62,656 nt of DNA, from positions 1-62,656 of the forward strand of contig JALFDW010000011.1 of assembly GCA_022778545.1 (NCBI GenBank), written 5' to 3'. Within the stretch, counting starts at the first letter, position 1; every line of letters starts with the position of its first letter. Under the pieces are notes generated by a model. That model was not told the DNA's origin. It did no database searches and saw only the letters and a program-made list of their open reading frames with translations. This document shows, piece after piece, positions 1 through 8,754 of the stretch. The DNA comes from a bacterium (GTDB taxonomy: Bacteria; Bacillota; Clostridia; Christensenellales; CAG-138). A program made the translations under genes and the position numbers.

Positions 1-2
1 CA

Positions 3-107
3 GAACTCATCGATTACCTCGACTACTATAACAACCGCAGGATCAAGCTAAAGCTAAAGGGCCTGACACCTGCTCAACACAGATACCAGGCCCTTCAGGT
101 CGCTTAA
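3..107 (+). CDS. IS3-family transposase (OrfB), C-terminal end, partial
   Basis: The last 34 residues of an integrase-type transposase enter from the left edge. They contain the YYNNRRI motif followed by a K-rich stretch, L-T-P, and a closing Y-Q-A, which is the standard C-terminus of the IS3 (IS150-group) DDE transposase that catalyses IS insertion. The frame ends at TAA 105-107. Only the tail is visible, so whether the element is intact cannot be judged. It lies directly upstream of the dcw operon. Confidence 0.85.
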   Translation, partial: ELIDYLDYYNNRRIKLKLKGLTPAQHRYQALQVA

Positions 108-116
108 TAAATATTT

Positions 117-141
117 TGTCTAACTTTTGGGGTTCACTTCA
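117..141. mobile_element. IS3-family right terminal inverted repeat (probable IS end)
   Basis: Ten bases after the transposase stop comes a T-rich and G-rich sequence beginning TGTCTAACTTTTGGGG, which resembles the terminal repeats of IS150-group elements (TGT start, AACTTTTTGGGG core). It probably marks the end of the insertion sequence. The exact last base and any target duplication cannot be set without the other end. Confidence 0.65.
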
Positions 142-273
142 CTTCCGATTCAGGGAGCTTTTTTTGTTTTTTGGGAGCCTTTTTTGAATATTATGCAACT
201 TTTTAGCGCTCAAAGCATCCAATCGAAGCAACGAAGGCAATTTTTTCATTAAATATGGGGCAAAAATCAATTC

Positions 274-307
274 AAGTGGTGACAAGTGTAGCAAAGTGGT
301 GTATAAT
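274..307 (+). promoter_or_regulatory. dcw operon promoter with three MraZ boxes
   Basis: Three direct repeats AAGTGGT (274-280), AAGTGTA (284-290) and AAGTGGT (294-300) are spaced exactly 10 bp apart. This is the AAGTG-type tandem box bound by MraZ. They overlay a sigma-A promoter: GTGACA at 279-284, a 17-bp spacer, and a perfect TATAAT at 302-307. The mraZ start lies about 55 bp downstream of the expected transcription start. The arrangement predicts that MraZ controls its own operon. Confidence 0.8.
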
Positions 308-369
308 ACGTTCAGATGATGCGGAGGTGTATCCATTTGCATGTCCGCTGAACGAAAGGGGCGTACGCG

Positions 370-834
370 ATGCTGATCAACTCGTTTGAGCATAACGTGG
401 ACGCCAAGGGCCGGCTTTTCATTCCGGCCAAGTGGCGCGAGGATTTGGGAAGCACCATCATCGTTACCCGCGGCATGCTGGGTAAGAGCGATCGGCGGTG
501 CCTTTTCGGCATGTCGCTTGCAATGTGGAACGTCCTCCTCGAGCGCTACAACAAAATCGCAATGTCGGATGTGAAGGCGCAGAACGCCTTGCGCATGACG
601 TTTGCAAACGCCTGTGACTGTGAGCTGGACAAACAGGGGCGCATCCTCATTTCCAGCACGCTGCGTAAGTACGCTGGCATCGATAAGGACGCTGTGCTCG
701 TTGGCATGGGCAACCGCATCGAGATCTGGAGCAGTGAGATGTGGGCCGGCCAGCTTGCGGCAAGTGAAGAAGAGGAACAGGAAGAGGAACAGGAAAGCGA
801 TGCGCTCGCTCACCTTGCGGGGCTTGGCATATGA
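370..834 (+). CDS. mraZ: transcriptional regulator MraZ
   Basis: This is a 154-residue AbrB-fold DNA-binding protein that regulates the division and cell-wall cluster. The two signature half-repeats are present: DAKGRLFIPAKWR near residues 12-24, and DKQGRILISSTLR in the second half. The C-terminus is an acidic E-rich tail. The start is supported by an AAAGGGG ribosome binding site upstream. It is the first gene of the operon and its stop overlaps the rsmH start by 4 bp (ATGA). Its presumed binding boxes lie in the promoter at 274-300. Confidence 0.95.
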   Translation: MLINSFEHNVDAKGRLFIPAKWREDLGSTIIVTRGMLGKSDRRCLFGMSLAMWNVLLERYNKIAMSDVKAQNALRMTFANACDCELDKQGRILISSTLRKYAGIDKDAVLVGMGNRIEIWSSEMWAGQLAASEEEEQEEEQESDALAHLAGLGI

Positions 835-1769
835 GCGGCTTTCACCACATTCCAATCCTGCGGGACACGGTCGTTTCTTTGTTGGAGCCAAAGCGCGGCG
901 GCATTTTTGTGGACGGAACGCTCGGCGGCGGCGGCCATGCCGAAGCCGTGCTGGAACAGTTGCCTCAGGACGGAAAGCTTTACGGGATCGACCGGGACGG
1001 CGCCGCGATCGAAGCAGCTTCTGCGCGGCTTGCCCGTTTCAGCGAAGCGTTCACGGCGATCCGCGGCAATTTTTTCGACATGAAGCAGCTGCTCGCACAG
1101 CAGGGCGTTACGGAGGTTGACGGCATCCTGCTCGATCTTGGCGTATCCTCCTATCAGCTGGACACGCCGGAACGCGGCTTTTCCTATCATGAGGATGCTC
1201 CGCTCGACATGCGGATGGATTCCTCCGCACCGTTTTCCGCTTATGACGTGGTGAATGGCTATTCGGCGGAGGAGCTTACCCGGATCATCCGGGAATACGG
1301 CGAGGAACGGTACGCTTCCCGCGTGGCGAATGCGATCGTGCGGGAACGTGAGAAAGCGCCGCTTGACAGCACGGTGCGCCTTGCAGAGATCGTGAAGCTT
1401 GCTTTGCCCGCTCCGGCGCGCAGAGAGCCGCAGCACCCGGCGCGGCGCACGTTCCAGGCGCTTCGCATCGAGGTCAACGGCGAGCTTGCGGGCCTCTCTC
1501 AGGCGTTGACGGATGCACACGACCTGCTCCGCAGCGGCGGCGTTCTTGCGGTGATCACGTTCCATTCCCTGGAGGACAGGATCACAAAGCAAACGTTCCG
1601 GACATTTGAAAACCCCTGCACCTGCGATCCGCGCGCGCCGATGTGCACCTGCGGAAAAACGCCTACGGCAAAGGCACTTACAAAAAAGCCCATTGTGGCG
1701 GATGAAACGGAACTTGAAGAAAACCCCCGCGCCCGCAGCGCGAAGCTGCGCGCGATCCGGAAGTTATAA
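831..1769 (+). CDS. rsmH: 16S rRNA (cytosine1402-N4)-methyltransferase
   Basis: This 312-residue protein, also called MraW, methylates N4 of cytosine 1402 in 16S rRNA using S-adenosylmethionine. The glycine-rich SAM-binding motif DGTLGGGGHAEAVL is near residue 28 and the second motif LLDLGVSSYQLD follows. The C-terminal TFHSLEDRITKQTF block is typical of the family. Its start overlaps mraZ, as in most bacteria, which implies translational coupling. The length is normal for the family. Confidence 0.96.
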   Translation: MSGFHHIPILRDTVVSLLEPKRGGIFVDGTLGGGGHAEAVLEQLPQDGKLYGIDRDGAAIEAASARLARFSEAFTAIRGNFFDMKQLLAQQGVTEVDGILLDLGVSSYQLDTPERGFSYHEDAPLDMRMDSSAPFSAYDVVNGYSAEELTRIIREYGEERYASRVANAIVREREKAPLDSTVRLAEIVKLALPAPARREPQHPARRTFQALRIEVNGELAGLSQALTDAHDLLRSGGVLAVITFHSLEDRITKQTFRTFENPCTCDPRAPMCTCGKTPTAKALTKKPIVADETELEENPRARSAKLRAIRKL

Positions 1770-1790
1770 GTTGAGGCGGGAACGAATACC

Positions 1791-2381
1791 ATGGCAGTAG
1801 CGGCAAGAAAAGACGAATACTTATATGCACCCTCGCGGGTATATTCGCACAGCCGTGCGGCAACGGCGGAGGCTCTGCCGAACGATGAACCGTACGGCGT
1901 GCCGCGGACGGAGGAACCGGACGGCCAGGCGGAGGCGGCGCCGCGTACACGGGCAAAGGAGCCTGCGGTAAAGACGCGCGTGCACAAGGGGCCTTCCGCC
2001 CGGCAACGCCGCAAGGAGCGCGTACTTCCGAAGATCATGAGCGTAGCCTGTATATTCCTGATCGCTGCGGTCCTCATCGGCGTGATCGTGCGTTATTCCA
2101 TGATATCGCTGGCCTATTCCGCCGTGAATGATCTTACGGAGCAGATCGAAGAAAGCAAGCGCAACATTGCGGCGCTCAACGTGCAGCTCAACAGCGCGCT
2201 CGATATGAACGCCGCGCGGGATGCGGCGCTGGAAGCCGGCCTCGGCTACCCCACGGCGGAGCAGATCATCCGCGTGCAGGAGACGGTCGGCAGCTATCAG
2301 AAAAACGAGGGTACGGATGGGGCATCCAACCAGAAACAGGACGTGAGCACGAATCCGGATGGGGATATTGATACGGATTGA
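1791..2381 (+). CDS. ftsL: FtsL-like cell division protein
   Basis: The 196-residue product has a long, basic and proline-containing cytoplasmic N-terminus (about 80 residues). One membrane helix follows at about residues 84-106, then a short extracytoplasmic segment with coiled-coil character (LTEQIEESKRNIAALN). Sequence conservation is low in this family. The topology, and the position between rsmH and the PBP gene, are those of FtsL, which bridges FtsQ/DivIB and the septal synthase. It could also be described as a septum-formation-initiator (DivIC/FtsL) protein. Confidence 0.8.
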   Translation: MAVAARKDEYLYAPSRVYSHSRAATAEALPNDEPYGVPRTEEPDGQAEAAPRTRAKEPAVKTRVHKGPSARQRRKERVLPKIMSVACIFLIAAVLIGVIVRYSMISLAYSAVNDLTEQIEESKRNIAALNVQLNSALDMNAARDAALEAGLGYPTAEQIIRVQETVGSYQKNEGTDGASNQKQDVSTNPDGDIDTD

Positions 2382-2408
2382 GCGCTCCCGCCTTTTGGAG
2401 GAAAACAC

Positions 2409-4547
2409 ATGGGAGCACCCAGCGTTTCTTACAAAAAAAGACTGCTTGTGGCCTTGGCCGTGATCGCATCCGTATTTGTGGTGCTCATTGGGCGGTTGGC
2501 ATACATCCAGATCATCGACAGCGACGAGCTGCAGAACCGGGCGCTTTCCCAATGGACGCGGGATACTTCCCTCTCGGCTGCGCGCGGCAACATTTTGGAT
2601 GCGACCGGTGTGGTGCTGGCGCAAAGCGGCACAGCTTACAAAGTGGTCGTCTGGCCGCCCGACATCAAGGCCGAGGAACGCACGCGCGTAGCGACGGAGC
2701 TTGCGGAACTGCTGGGGCTGGAATATGAGAACGTGCTCGCGAAGATCAGCGATGCGAGCAAGCAGGAGGTCATCCTGGCGCGCCGGGTGGAGCGCGAGGT
2801 GGTCGATCAGATCGCAGCGCGAAAACTCGGCAGGGGCGTGGGCACAGCGATCGACACAAAACGGTATTATCCCTCGGGCAGCCTGTCTTCCCAGCTTTTG
2901 GGGTTCACCACCGTGGACGGTGTGGGGCAGTCGGGGCTCGAGCAGAAATATGACAAGTACCTTGCCGGCGAGAATGGCCGCATGATTACGGAGACCGACC
3001 GCCGGAGCAACCCGCTTGCATACGGGGTGCAGGAGATCATCGAGCCGGTGGACGGCTACAGCCTCGTTCTCACGGTGGACAGCGTATATCAGTCCGCGCT
3101 TGAAAAGGCCTGCAAGGAAGCGCTCGAGGTCAACAACGCGGCAACGGCGCAGGGCATCCTCATGAACTGCAAGACCGGCGCAGTGCTCGGCATCACGACG
3201 CAGCCGGACTATGACCCGAACGACCCGCCCCGCAACGATGCGGCACTGCTCGCTTCGGTCACACGCAACCGTGTTGTCGCTGATGCATACGAGCCGGGCT
3301 CCACGTTCAAGCTCATAACGCTTGCATCTGCGCTTGACAGCCACGCGATCGATGAAAACTTCGGCATCTACTGCCCGGGATATCACATCGTGAACGGCGA
3401 GAAGATCCGCTGCTGGAAATCCGGCGGCCATGGGCAGCAGAACCTGTTTGAGGTGGCGCAGAACTCCTGCAACCCGGCCTTTATGGCGATGGCGCAGGCC
3501 ATGGGCGTGGAAACGTTTTATGAATACATTTACGCCTTTGGTTTTGGCGCTTCCACAGGGAGTGGGATCACGGGCGAAGCAAGCGGCATCGTGACGCACC
3601 AGAAATACATCACGGAAAATACGCTTGCCCGCATCGGTTTCGGCCAAAGCATCGCCATGACGCCCCTGCAGCTTGCAACGGCCGTATCCGCAGTCGTGAA
3701 CGGCGGCAACCTGATGCAGCCTTATGTGCTGGATCGCATCGTCGCACAGGACGGAACGGTGATCCTTCAGAATGAACCCACGATCGTGCGCCGCGTGATC
3801 CGCGAGGAGACTTCCGCATTGATGCGGGAGATCGCGGAGAGCGTTGTAACGAGCGGAAGCGGGCGCAACGCCGCAGTCCCGGGATACCGCATCGGAGGTA
3901 AAACGGGCACAGCACAGAAGTATGAAGACGGCAAGATTGCCGATGGCAAGCTCGTTGCATCGTTCATCGGCTTTGCCCCGGCGGATGATCCGGAATTTGT
4001 GTGCCTCATCCTGGTGGATGAACCGCAGGTGGGCACGGTGTTCGGCAGTACGGTGGCGGCGCCCTTTGTGAAGCAGATGTTGGAAGAGACGCTGCGCCAC
4101 GCCGGGTATCTTCCCGAAGGAAGCGAGGAGACCGTTTCCGTGCCGGAGCTTACGGGCATGAGCATTGCGGAAGCGAAGGAAGCGCTCAAGGCGCTCGGCC
4201 TCACGGCGGTGTTCCAGGATGACACCGCGGAAATTGTGACGGCGCAGGTGCCTTTTGCCGGGCAAACGGTCGTGAAGGATTCGGGCGTGCTGCTTTATAC
4301 GGCAAGCACGAGCGCGGAGTACGATAACGGTACGGGCAGCGAGCCGGAGCTTGTGACGGTGCCGAATGTAACAGGCATGACGCGCCTCGAAGCAAGCGAC
4401 GCGCTTGCGGCAAAGGGGCTCAAGATACTGATCTACCCGGAGGATCAAACGGGAAAGGCGATCCGCCAATCCCCGGCCGCAGGGGAAAGCGTTGCGGCAG
4501 GCACGGAGGTGCTTGTGGAGTTTTCCAACACGAACATCGGGGACTGA
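2409..4547 (+). CDS. spoVD: SpoVD/FtsI-type septal transpeptidase with two PASTA domains
   Basis: This 712-residue class B penicillin-binding protein cross-links septal or spore-cortex peptidoglycan. An N-terminal membrane anchor is followed by the dimerisation domain (RGNILD). The transpeptidase domain carries all three catalytic motifs: STFK with Ser298, SCN with Ser353, and KTGT with Lys498. Two C-terminal PASTA repeats begin near VPELTGM and VPNVTGM. An upstream GGAGG supports the start. It is the only class B PBP in the window, so it may serve vegetative division (FtsI role), sporulation (SpoVD role), or both. Confidence 0.93.
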   Translation: MGAPSVSYKKRLLVALAVIASVFVVLIGRLAYIQIIDSDELQNRALSQWTRDTSLSAARGNILDATGVVLAQSGTAYKVVVWPPDIKAEERTRVATELAELLGLEYENVLAKISDASKQEVILARRVEREVVDQIAARKLGRGVGTAIDTKRYYPSGSLSSQLLGFTTVDGVGQSGLEQKYDKYLAGENGRMITETDRRSNPLAYGVQEIIEPVDGYSLVLTVDSVYQSALEKACKEALEVNNAATAQGILMNCKTGAVLGITTQPDYDPNDPPRNDAALLASVTRNRVVADAYEPGSTFKLITLASALDSHAIDENFGIYCPGYHIVNGEKIRCWKSGGHGQQNLFEVAQNSCNPAFMAMAQAMGVETFYEYIYAFGFGASTGSGITGEASGIVTHQKYITENTLARIGFGQSIAMTPLQLATAVSAVVNGGNLMQPYVLDRIVAQDGTVILQNEPTIVRRVIREETSALMREIAESVVTSGSGRNAAVPGYRIGGKTGTAQKYEDGKIADGKLVASFIGFAPADDPEFVCLILVDEPQVGTVFGSTVAAPFVKQMLEETLRHAGYLPEGSEETVSVPELTGMSIAEAKEALKALGLTAVFQDDTAEIVTAQVPFAGQTVVKDSGVLLYTASTSAEYDNGTGSEPELVTVPNVTGMTRLEASDALAAKGLKILIYPEDQTGKAIRQSPAAGESVAAGTEVLVEFSNTNIGD

Positions 4548-4610
4548 CGGAGAACCGGAAGATCATGGGCGCGGAATGCCGCGCAAAACGGAAAAGGACG
4601 GAGAGATAGG

Positions 4611-6056
4611 ATGCTGCTTTCGGAACTGGCTGGCGCAACGGCGCATGAAAAACGCACAGGGGAGGACGTCCCTGTCGCATCGCTGCAATACAATTCCCGC
4701 AAGGTCGGAAAAGGCGATGTGTTCTGCTGCATCGTCGGCACGTTTTTCGATGGTCATGCTTACGCAGCGCAGGCGGTGGAGGCAGGTGCTGCGGCGCTTG
4801 TGGTGGAACGGGAACTTCCGCTGCCCGTGCCGCAGGTGGTTGTGAAAAACACGCGCATCGCCATGGCGGAGATGGCGGCTGCATTTTATGGATATCCCGC
4901 GCGCGGGATGCGCATCGTCGGGGTAACGGGAACAAACGGAAAAACCAGCACCACCTACATGCTCAAGGCGATCGCCGAACAGTGCGGCTGGAAAGTCGGC
5001 CTGATCGGGACGATCCGCAACCTGATCGGGGAACGCATCATCGACACGGAGCGGACGACGCCGGAAAGCGTAGATCTACAGCGCATCCTGCGCGAGATGA
5101 AGGATGAGGGCGTGGATCTTGTGGTGATGGAGGTATCCTCCCATTCGCTGGATCAGCGCCGCGTGCACGGGATCGAATTTGAAACGGCGATCTTCACCAA
5201 CCTGACGCAGGACCACTTGGACTATCATAAAACCTTTGAAAACTACCTTGCCGCGAAGATGCGCATCTTTCAGCAGGCGCGGCAGGCAGTCGTCAATCGG
5301 GATGATCCGCACGCGGAGACGATCCTCAATGCGCTTACCATCCCTTATAAGACTTTTGGCATTCGGGAACAGGCGGACATTTCCGCGAGCGAGATCGACA
5401 TTACCACCCGCGGCGTGCAGTTTGACATGCACTGCGAGCCCGGAAACGTGCGGATGTATGTTCCCATCCCCGGCCTGTTCAGCGTGTTTAACGCCATGGG
5501 GGCAGCGGCGGCTGCGCTTCAGCTTGGCATTTCGCTGCCGGCTATCAAAAACGGGATCGAGACTATGGGCAGCGTTTCCGGCCGGCTTGAGCCTTTGCCG
5601 ACAGGCGGGCGCAATTTCACCGTGCTGCTTGACTATGCGCATACGCCGGACGCCCTTGAAAACATCCTCAAGACGGCACGCGGCTTTGCAAAAGGGCGCA
5701 TTGTGACGCTCTTTGGCTGCGGTGGGGACCGCGACCATGCGAAGCGCCCCATCATGGGAGAGATCGCCGGGCGTTTTTCGGATTTCCTCGTGGTCACGAG
5801 CGACAACCCGCGCACGGAAGATCCGATGGCGATCATCGAAGCGGTGCTTGAAGGCGTACATAAATCCGGCTGCCCGCATATCGTTGTGGAAAATCGCTAC
5901 GAGGCGATCCGCTACGCGCTCGAACATGCAGAGCCGGAGGACGTGATCATCCTCGCGGGCAAGGGCCATGAGAACTATCAGGAAGTCGGCGGCGGCAAAC
6001 GCCACTTTGACGAGAAAGAGATCGTCGCGGAACTGCTTGGCACAAACGAGAAATAA
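4611..6056 (+). CDS. murE: UDP-MurNAc-tripeptide synthetase MurE
   Basis: This 481-residue Mur ligase adds the third residue of the peptidoglycan stem peptide in the cytoplasm. The ATP-binding loop GTNGKTSTTY lies near residue 107. The C-terminal DNPRTEDP motif is the version associated with meso-diaminopimelate as substrate rather than lysine. It follows spoVD after a 63-bp gap with a GGAG site. murF, which usually comes next, is absent and mraY follows directly. Confidence 0.95.
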   Translation: MLLSELAGATAHEKRTGEDVPVASLQYNSRKVGKGDVFCCIVGTFFDGHAYAAQAVEAGAAALVVERELPLPVPQVVVKNTRIAMAEMAAAFYGYPARGMRIVGVTGTNGKTSTTYMLKAIAEQCGWKVGLIGTIRNLIGERIIDTERTTPESVDLQRILREMKDEGVDLVVMEVSSHSLDQRRVHGIEFETAIFTNLTQDHLDYHKTFENYLAAKMRIFQQARQAVVNRDDPHAETILNALTIPYKTFGIREQADISASEIDITTRGVQFDMHCEPGNVRMYVPIPGLFSVFNAMGAAAAALQLGISLPAIKNGIETMGSVSGRLEPLPTGGRNFTVLLDYAHTPDALENILKTARGFAKGRIVTLFGCGGDRDHAKRPIMGEIAGRFSDFLVVTSDNPRTEDPMAIIEAVLEGVHKSGCPHIVVENRYEAIRYALEHAEPEDVIILAGKGHENYQEVGGGKRHFDEKEIVAELLGTNEK

Positions 6057-6095
6057 CCCGCGGGCGCCTTTGCCCGATTGGATACGGAGGACATT

Positions 6096-7112
6096 ATGCA
6101 ATACCCGATTTACGCACTGCTGCTTGCCGCGATCGTGACCATCGCGCTTGGCCCTGTTCTGATCCCGCTGCTCAAGCGGCTGAAGTTCGGGCAGACCGAG
6201 CGGGACGATGGGCCGCAGTCGCACCTGAAAAAGACGGGCACGCCCACGATGGGCGGCATCATGTTCATCGCCGGCATCCTTGTGGGAACGCTCGCGTTTT
6301 CCCTGAACGCAACGGAGCTCGCGCTGCCTGCGCTGCTCGTGACGGCGGGGTTCTCGCTCGTGGGCTTCCTGGATGATTTTCTGAAAGTCAAGTTCAAGAA
6401 CACCGTTGGCTTAAAAGCGTATCAGAAGATTATCGCCCAGTTTGGCATCGCGCTCATCCTTGCGCTGTACGCTTACAACAGCCCGTTTGTGGGTTCCAGG
6501 ATCTACCTTCCGTTTTTCAATGTGGAATGGGATCTCGGCATCTTCTACATCCCGTTTATGATGTTTGTCATCATCGGGACGGTCAACAGCGTGAACCTGA
6601 CGGATGGCCTCGATGGCCTTGCCTCCGGCGTGAGCCTGATCTATGCCGTCACAATGGCGATCATTTTCTACTACATGTCCACCGTGATGCTCCTGCCGTC
6701 CGATGCGGGACAAGCAGCTCAGACACAATATGCTGCGGAGCTCAATTCCATGGCGATCTTCGCTGCGGCAGTAGCCGGTGGCTGCCTGGGCTTCCTGCGG
6801 TATAATTCCTATCCCGCGCGGGTCTTTATGGGGGATACCGGTTCATTGGCTCTTGGCGGTGCGATCTCCGTCATGGCGATCTTCAGCCGCGCGGTGCTGC
6901 TGCTTCCCATCATGGGCGCATGCTTTGTGGCCTCTTCCGTTTCGGTGATCCTGCAGGTCGGTTCGTACAAGCTGCGCAAAAAGCGCATCTTCCGTATGGC
7001 GCCCCTGCATCACCATTTTGAACTCAAAGGATATGCGGAAACGCGGATCGTGTCCGTGTACATGATCATTACCACATTCCTTTGCCTCATATGCCTCCTG
7101 GCATACGTATAA
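6096..7112 (+). CDS. mraY: phospho-MurNAc-pentapeptide-transferase MraY
   Basis: This 338-residue polytopic membrane enzyme makes lipid I from UDP-MurNAc-pentapeptide and undecaprenyl phosphate. Visible motifs include the cytoplasmic PTMGG segment, FLDDFLKV, NSVNLTDGLDGLASG and the conserved HHHFE near the C-terminus. The ATG at 6096 is preferred because GGAGG sits at 6086-6090. An upstream in-frame TTG at 6078 overlaps that region and is unlikely. The gene is followed by a structured non-coding segment rather than directly by murD. Confidence 0.95.
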   Translation: MQYPIYALLLAAIVTIALGPVLIPLLKRLKFGQTERDDGPQSHLKKTGTPTMGGIMFIAGILVGTLAFSLNATELALPALLVTAGFSLVGFLDDFLKVKFKNTVGLKAYQKIIAQFGIALILALYAYNSPFVGSRIYLPFFNVEWDLGIFYIPFMMFVIIGTVNSVNLTDGLDGLASGVSLIYAVTMAIIFYYMSTVMLLPSDAGQAAQTQYAAELNSMAIFAAAVAGGCLGFLRYNSYPARVFMGDTGSLALGGAISVMAIFSRAVLLLPIMGACFVASSVSVILQVGSYKLRKKRIFRMAPLHHHFELKGYAETRIVSVYMIITTFLCLICLLAYV

Positions 7113-7120
7113 GCGTTTAT

Positions 7121-7261
7121 AAAGCTGTTTGGTGCCTGAGGACGTAAGCCGTGATTCCCTGATTGGCGCTTGGCACGGCGGACGGAGCGGATAAGGCGCT
7201 TGAGGCAGAGCGCGGCTCTTTTGCCTCAAGCTCCTTGACCACACCAAACAGCTCTTTTTTT
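7121..7261 (+). ncRNA. three-stem structured RNA candidate ending in an intrinsic terminator
   Basis: A perfect 12-bp outer stem (AGCTGTTTGGTG 7123-7134 with its complement 7242-7253) is closed directly by a T7 run. It encloses two further perfect stems: GCCGTG 7148-7153 with 7174-7179, and GCTTGAGGCA 7198-7207 with 7222-7231. The second has an inner GAGC/GCTC pairing. The outer arms are 107 nt apart, so this is not a plain terminator. It could be a processed small RNA, a leader element acting on murD, or a complex terminator. I could not match it to a known RNA family by eye. Confidence 0.55.
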
Positions 7262-7268
7262 AAAAACC

Positions 7269-7291
7269 GCGCATGGAAGCTCTCCATGCGC
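7269..7291 (+). other. 9-bp hairpin in the murD leader
   Basis: GCGCATGGA (7269-7277) pairs perfectly with TCCATGCGC (7283-7291) across a 5-nt loop. It lies just after the terminator of the preceding RNA candidate and about 50 bp before the murD start. Its role is unknown. Confidence 0.5.
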
Positions 7292-7341
7292 TCAAGTATA
7301 TGGTTTTGATCGCGGCTTCTGCCGGGGAAAGGAAATGCATC

Positions 7342-8706
7342 ATGGAAAACGGGGAAAAACGTGCACTCATCGTGGGTATGGCGCGAAGCGGCATTGCAGC
7401 TGCGCGGCTGCTGTATGAAAACGGCTATGAAGTGATCGTGAACGACATGAAAAGCGAGATCGACGGTCTTACGGAAGCGCTTGCCGGCATAGAGTATACA
7501 AGCGCGCTTGGCAAAGCGCCGGAGACGCTGCTCGATGGGGTGGACCTGATGGTGCTAAGCCCCGTTGTGCCGATCTTTGCTCCGTTTGCAAAGGAGGCAA
7601 AGGCCCGCGGAATCGAGGTCATCGGGGAGATCGAGCTTGGTTACCGCTTCTCGAACCGGGGGACGAAATTCGTCTGCATCAGCGGCACGAACGGGAAGAC
7701 GACCACCACGGCGCTTACGGGCGAACTGTTCCGCGCGGCGGGCGCGCACACGTTCGTGCTCGGCAACATCGGTGTGCCGATCAGTGCGCATGCGATGGAG
7801 ACGTGCCCGGGCGATTATGTCGTTGCGGAGACCGCTGCGCTCCAGCTTGAAAGCATCCAGTCTTTCAGGCCGAATGCGTTCGGTATGCTCAACATCAGCG
7901 AGGATCACCTGAACCGGTTTGAATATAAGCTGGAAAACTACATCGCGGCGAAGTGCCGCGGCTTTGAAAACCAGACGGCGGAGGATTTTGCCGTGCTCAA
8001 TTACGACGACCCCACCGTGCGGGAGATGAAGCGGCTTACGAAGGCGCGCGTCGTTTACTTCTCCCAAAGGGAGGAGCTGGCGGAAGGCATGTTCCTGCGG
8101 GATGGCAGGATGATCTTCCGGCTCGACGGCGTGGAAACGCCACTCATCGAAACGCGGGAGCTGCAGATCCCCGGCAAACACAACGTGGAAAACGCGCTCT
8201 GCGCCGCATCGCTTGCGCTCTGCATGGGAATGGCACCTGAAAAGGTGTGCGAAGGCCTGCGCGCCTTCCCGGGCGTGGAACACCGCATCGAGTTTGTGCG
8301 GGAAAAGGACGGCGTTGCGTACATCAACGATTCCAAGGGAACGAACCCGGATTCCACCATTAAGGCTGTGGAGGCCATGACGCGGCCGACGATCCTGCTC
8401 CTCGGCGTGGGAGACTATGATAAGCACAGCGACTTTACACCGCTGTTTGAGGCGTTTCATGGGCGCATCAAACATGTGCTTGTGTCCGGCTGCAACATCC
8501 CGGCCGTGCAGGAGGCTGCAAGGCGCACCGGGTATGAGAACGTGACTGTGTCCGACGGCAGCTTTGAAGAGATGATCCGGGATGCGGAAGCGCTCGCCGA
8601 ACCGGGCGACGCGGTGCTGCTTTCGCCCGCGGCTGCAAGCTGGGGCAGGTTCAGCGATTATGAGCAGCGCGGGAGGATCTTCAAGGACATCGTGCGCGCA
8701 TTGTAA
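7342..8706 (+). CDS. murD: UDP-MurNAc-L-alanine--D-glutamate ligase MurD
   Basis: This 454-residue Mur ligase adds D-glutamate to UDP-MurNAc-L-Ala in the cytoplasm. It has the ATP-binding loop SGTNGKTTTTALTG, the NISEDHLNR block, HNVENALCA and NDSKGTNPDST, all typical of MurD. The ATG at 7342 is chosen because a GGGGAAAGGA site lies just upstream and the protein then begins a few residues before the Rossmann-like N-terminal domain. A longer in-frame start at 7273 would overlap a hairpin. Confidence 0.93.
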   Translation: MENGEKRALIVGMARSGIAAARLLYENGYEVIVNDMKSEIDGLTEALAGIEYTSALGKAPETLLDGVDLMVLSPVVPIFAPFAKEAKARGIEVIGEIELGYRFSNRGTKFVCISGTNGKTTTTALTGELFRAAGAHTFVLGNIGVPISAHAMETCPGDYVVAETAALQLESIQSFRPNAFGMLNISEDHLNRFEYKLENYIAAKCRGFENQTAEDFAVLNYDDPTVREMKRLTKARVVYFSQREELAEGMFLRDGRMIFRLDGVETPLIETRELQIPGKHNVENALCAASLALCMGMAPEKVCEGLRAFPGVEHRIEFVREKDGVAYINDSKGTNPDSTIKAVEAMTRPTILLLGVGDYDKHSDFTPLFEAFHGRIKHVLVSGCNIPAVQEAARRTGYENVTVSDGSFEEMIRDAEALAEPGDAVLLSPAAASWGRFSDYEQRGRIFKDIVRAL

Positions 8707-8754
8707 CAGGCCGCAGCACGGAAAGAATTTCAGGCGAAAGGAGGCGGAGGGCGC

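Noticed and set aside
139-891. Long minus-strand open frame across mraZ
   Set aside because: It is antisense to a well-recognised gene, starts in its coding region, lacks a ribosome binding site and has no family resemblance.
1821-4469. 882-codon minus-strand open frame opposite ftsL and spoVD
   Set aside because: It is a shadow of two confident genes and has no recognisable domain.
7121-7261. 6S RNA, SRP RNA or T-box identity for the structured segment
   Set aside because: The SRP GGAA-loop motif and the T-box TGG sequence are not found, and it is shorter than a typical Firmicutes 6S RNA, so I left it unassigned.
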